Shown: piece after piece, positions 6,079-7,137 of the stretch | How positions within the stretch are numbered: the stretch's first letter is position 1 | Layout: the number at the start of each line of letters is the position of its first letter | Assembly (NCBI GenBank): GCA_031277445.1 | Contig: JAITMH010000170.1 | Coordinates: 1-7,137 of the forward strand | Reading direction: 5' to 3' | Origin: Burkholderiales bacterium | Lineage (GTDB): Bacteria > Pseudomonadota > Gammaproteobacteria > Burkholderiales > Casimicrobiaceae | DNA: 7,137 nt | The notes under the pieces: model-generated | What the model was told of the DNA's origin: nothing | Database searches by the model: none | The model's input: only the letters and a program-made list of their open reading frames with translations | Made by a program: the position numbers and the translations under genes

Positions 6079-6585
6079 TTAAACCGAAAACGCTCCGGGC
6101 GGGGTAGGGCGCTGTATCTTCAATAAAGGTCGATAGCAAACACCTTGCGGCGTGCTTTGCGACCACACCAGCGCCACTGTATCAGCAAGCCAGCGTATCG
6201 GTGGCCCCCCAATCGGGAGCTTGCCCGGGGTATTTGCGCCTCAGCGTGATATGTGCGCGAAAAGGGCGTGTCTCCGGGGTAAACCCGCATGGCTGCAATA
6301 GCGCGTGAATATCTTCGACCAGCGCGATCAACGCCGCCGGTGTTTCTTTTGGGCCAGCCCACAGGATGCGAGGCTCCCGCCAGAAACCCAGTTGGTGAAT
6401 ATCCAGTGCAACCGGTTCGAACGTTAGGCCCGAGAGTGCGTGCCGGTAGCAAGCAACGCCAGCGTCAGGTGCAGGTTTTCCGGTCGAACAGGGGTTCCGT
6501 GCGGCTTGTCCGGTGCCAGCGCCGCCAATTCGCGCTGAACGGCAGGGGAAGGCCAGAGTGCGACAAATAGACGCCTATGATTCAA
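6079..6585 (-). pseudogene. thpR: Broken thpR/ligT (RNA 2',3'-cyclic phosphodiesterase)
   Basis: The three minus-strand frames together rebuild a 2H phosphoesterase. Part A (from TTG 6585) reads RRLFVALWPSPAVQREL and then RPENLHLTLA with the first HxT motif (H39), but it reaches a stop at 6424-6426. Part B (about 6450-6210) reads YRHALSGLTFEPVALDIHQL, then REPRILWAGP and FRAHITLRRKYPG with the second HxT motif, and stops at 6182-6184. Part C reads PPIRWLADTVALVWSQSTPQ, then GVCYRPLLKI, and stops at 6079-6081. The A/B junction lacks roughly ten residues expected after HLTLA (the FLG region), which suggests a deletion near 6450-6460. The B/C shift maps to a run of six Cs on the plus strand (6205-6210); removing one base gives DWGPPIRWLAD continuously. 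Both catalytic motifs survive, but no single frame contains both. No clear ribosome binding site precedes the TTG. Confidence 0.85.
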
Positions 6586-6604
6586 AGGGAAAGTTCCCGG
6601 CTTT

Positions 6605-6988
6605 TTAATTTGACATAATATAAAAAGAATGTATTTTTTCGGCTTGTAAGCTGCTGGTTATAAAGAGACTTGTTTCCTCTGACGTCAAAAATCCAGTGAC
6701 AAGGGCAAAACAGAAGGTCATTGCGGCCGCGTGTCGGTGCTCTAAAACCCGTCTCCATAGTGCCTGACGCTCCGGTTTCTTTTCCGTCACCATTTCGCTG
6801 GCCGCGATCACTTCAAGCGGGTCAGCGTTAATGATCTCGGCCAGTTTGACGCAAGCATGAGAGGGTAGACCTCTTTTTTCTGCTTTTGCGTCACAAAAAT
6901 TGTTGTAGAGCATGTCCAGTCTTCTGGATAGTTCCGCTCCGCTGCCTGTTGTATTTATGCCTATCTGGATGTAATCGTTTAATTTCAT
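6605..6988 (-). CDS. Small phage-type protein, DUF3693-like, with C-terminal membrane segment
   Basis: The 127-residue product starts at ATG 6988, with AGAGGTGAGG (7000-6991) giving a good Shine-Dalgarno sequence. The N-terminal half resembles a degenerate Cro/repressor-like helix-turn-helix: SGAELSRRLDM (16-26), then LPSHACVKLAEIINADPLEV (41-60). IAASEMVTEKKPERQALWRR follows, a pattern I associate with DUF3693 proteins of betaproteobacterial and filamentous prophages. A hydrophobic stretch at about 87-102 could be a membrane helix, and the protein ends FYIMSN, an ending I recall in such phage proteins. The gene lies in AT-rich DNA unlike the rest of the window, which fits horizontal origin. 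Its function is unknown; a regulator or a small membrane-associated phage protein are both possible. Confidence 0.7.
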   Translation of the reverse strand: MKLNDYIQIGINTTGSGAELSRRLDMLYNNFCDAKAEKRGLPSHACVKLAEIINADPLEVIAASEMVTEKKPERQALWRRVLEHRHAAAMTFCFALVTGFLTSEETSLFITSSLQAEKIHSFYIMSN

Positions 6989-7028
6989 TGCCTCACCTCT
7001 TGCGGGTTCCTAAATTTGAGGGTACATT

Positions 7029-7046
7029 ACCACCAAAATTGGTTGT
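7029..7046. promoter_or_regulatory. Candidate operator dyad in the leader of the phage-type gene
   Basis: ACCACCAAAATTGGTTGT is an 18-bp imperfect palindrome: the inner ACCAA/TTGGT pairs perfectly around AA, and two of the three outer pairs also match. It lies between the candidate promoter and the ATG at 6988, a location suited to repressor binding. The link to any protein is inference. Confidence 0.4.
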
Positions 7047-7071
7047 CTTTCTTGATAACCTATTTTTGGGA

Positions 7072-7101
7072 ACTTTACGAGGGCTTATTGTGTTCTGTCA
7101 A
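7072..7101 (-). promoter_or_regulatory. Candidate sigma-70 promoter for the phage-type gene
   Basis: On the minus strand a perfect TTGACA (7101-7096) is followed, after an 18-nt spacer, by TAAAGT (7077-7072), which matches four of six -10 bases. Transcription would start near 7065, about 76 nt before the ATG at 6988. The promoter overlaps the possible 3' end of an upstream reading frame. Confidence 0.5.
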
Positions 7102-7137
7102 GCGTTTTTGAACAGTATCTCGGATTTCAGCGATGGA
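7075..7137 (-). CDS. Possible 3' end of an upstream minus-strand gene (last 20 codons)
   Basis: One minus-strand frame is open from the right edge and ends at TAA (7077-7075). It encodes SIAEIRDTVQKRLTEHNKPS, a charged, helix-like sequence of the kind expected at a protein C-terminus. The neighbouring phage-type gene lies 86 nt downstream on the same strand. Twenty codons are too few to identify a family or to exclude chance. Confidence 0.35.
   Translation of the reverse strand, partial: SIAEIRDTVQKRLTEHNKPS

Noticed and set aside
5694..6107. 137-codon plus-strand frame
   Set aside because: It is antisense to the nitroreductase gene and has no supporting ribosome binding site or motif.
6120..6452. 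110-codon minus-strand frame over the thpR remnant
   Set aside because: It is a third frame that carries neither HxT motif. The thpR-like sequence is in the other two frames, so this is an accidental opening.
6587..6606. GGGA...TCCC hairpin followed by GGCTTTTT on the plus strand
   Set aside because: It resembles a terminator, but the stem is only 4-5 bp with a tiny loop, and no plus-strand gene lies upstream for it to end.
1..7137. CRISPR array, tRNA or rRNA genes, transposase
   Set aside because: I saw no regularly spaced direct repeats, no cloverleaf sequence, no rRNA stretch and no transposase motif on either strand by eye.

Overview
The window looks like ordinary chromosomal DNA from a betaproteobacterium. 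Three things point there: the rpsF-priB-rpsR-rplI order with priB between the S6 and S18 genes (a beta/gammaproteobacterial arrangement), a four-helix membrane protein of the DUF6394 type, and a fairly GC-rich composition that drops sharply only after about position 6600. I cannot name the genus.

Layout. Positions 1-826 (minus) hold the N-terminal third of an M1-family aminopeptidase N (pepN), cut by the window edge just before its active-site motifs. Divergent from it, 963-1346 (plus) encodes a small membrane protein starting at TTG. It is followed after 28 nt by a two-TM, double-RCK potassium-channel-like protein (1375-3075). Positions 3076-3270 are a non-coding, repeat-rich spacer framed by a 22-bp inverted repeat. 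A strong promoter at about 3260-3289 then drives the ribosomal operon rpsF-priB-rpsR-rplI (3401-4936), which ends in a strong intrinsic terminator and a second weaker hairpin.

On the minus strand lie an NfsA-type flavin nitroreductase (5202-6044) and, just upstream of it, a decayed thpR gene (RNA 2',3'-cyclic phosphodiesterase, 6079-6585) broken by an internal deletion and by a shift at a six-C run. The right end (6601-7137) is distinctly AT-rich. It carries a small phage-type protein (DUF3693-like, 6605-6988), a candidate promoter and operator, and what may be the last 20 codons of another minus-strand gene.

How the parts work together. The ribosomal operon supplies S6, S18 and L9 plus the restart primosome protein PriB. 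Its 105-nt leader can fold into three overlapping hairpins, the last being terminator-like, which suggests S6:S18 feedback through attenuation. This is the most interesting signal in the window. The DUF6394 protein and the channel look co-transcribed and may form one ion-transport unit. The remainder is housekeeping, gene decay and a probable phage-derived edge; I see no new multi-gene system.
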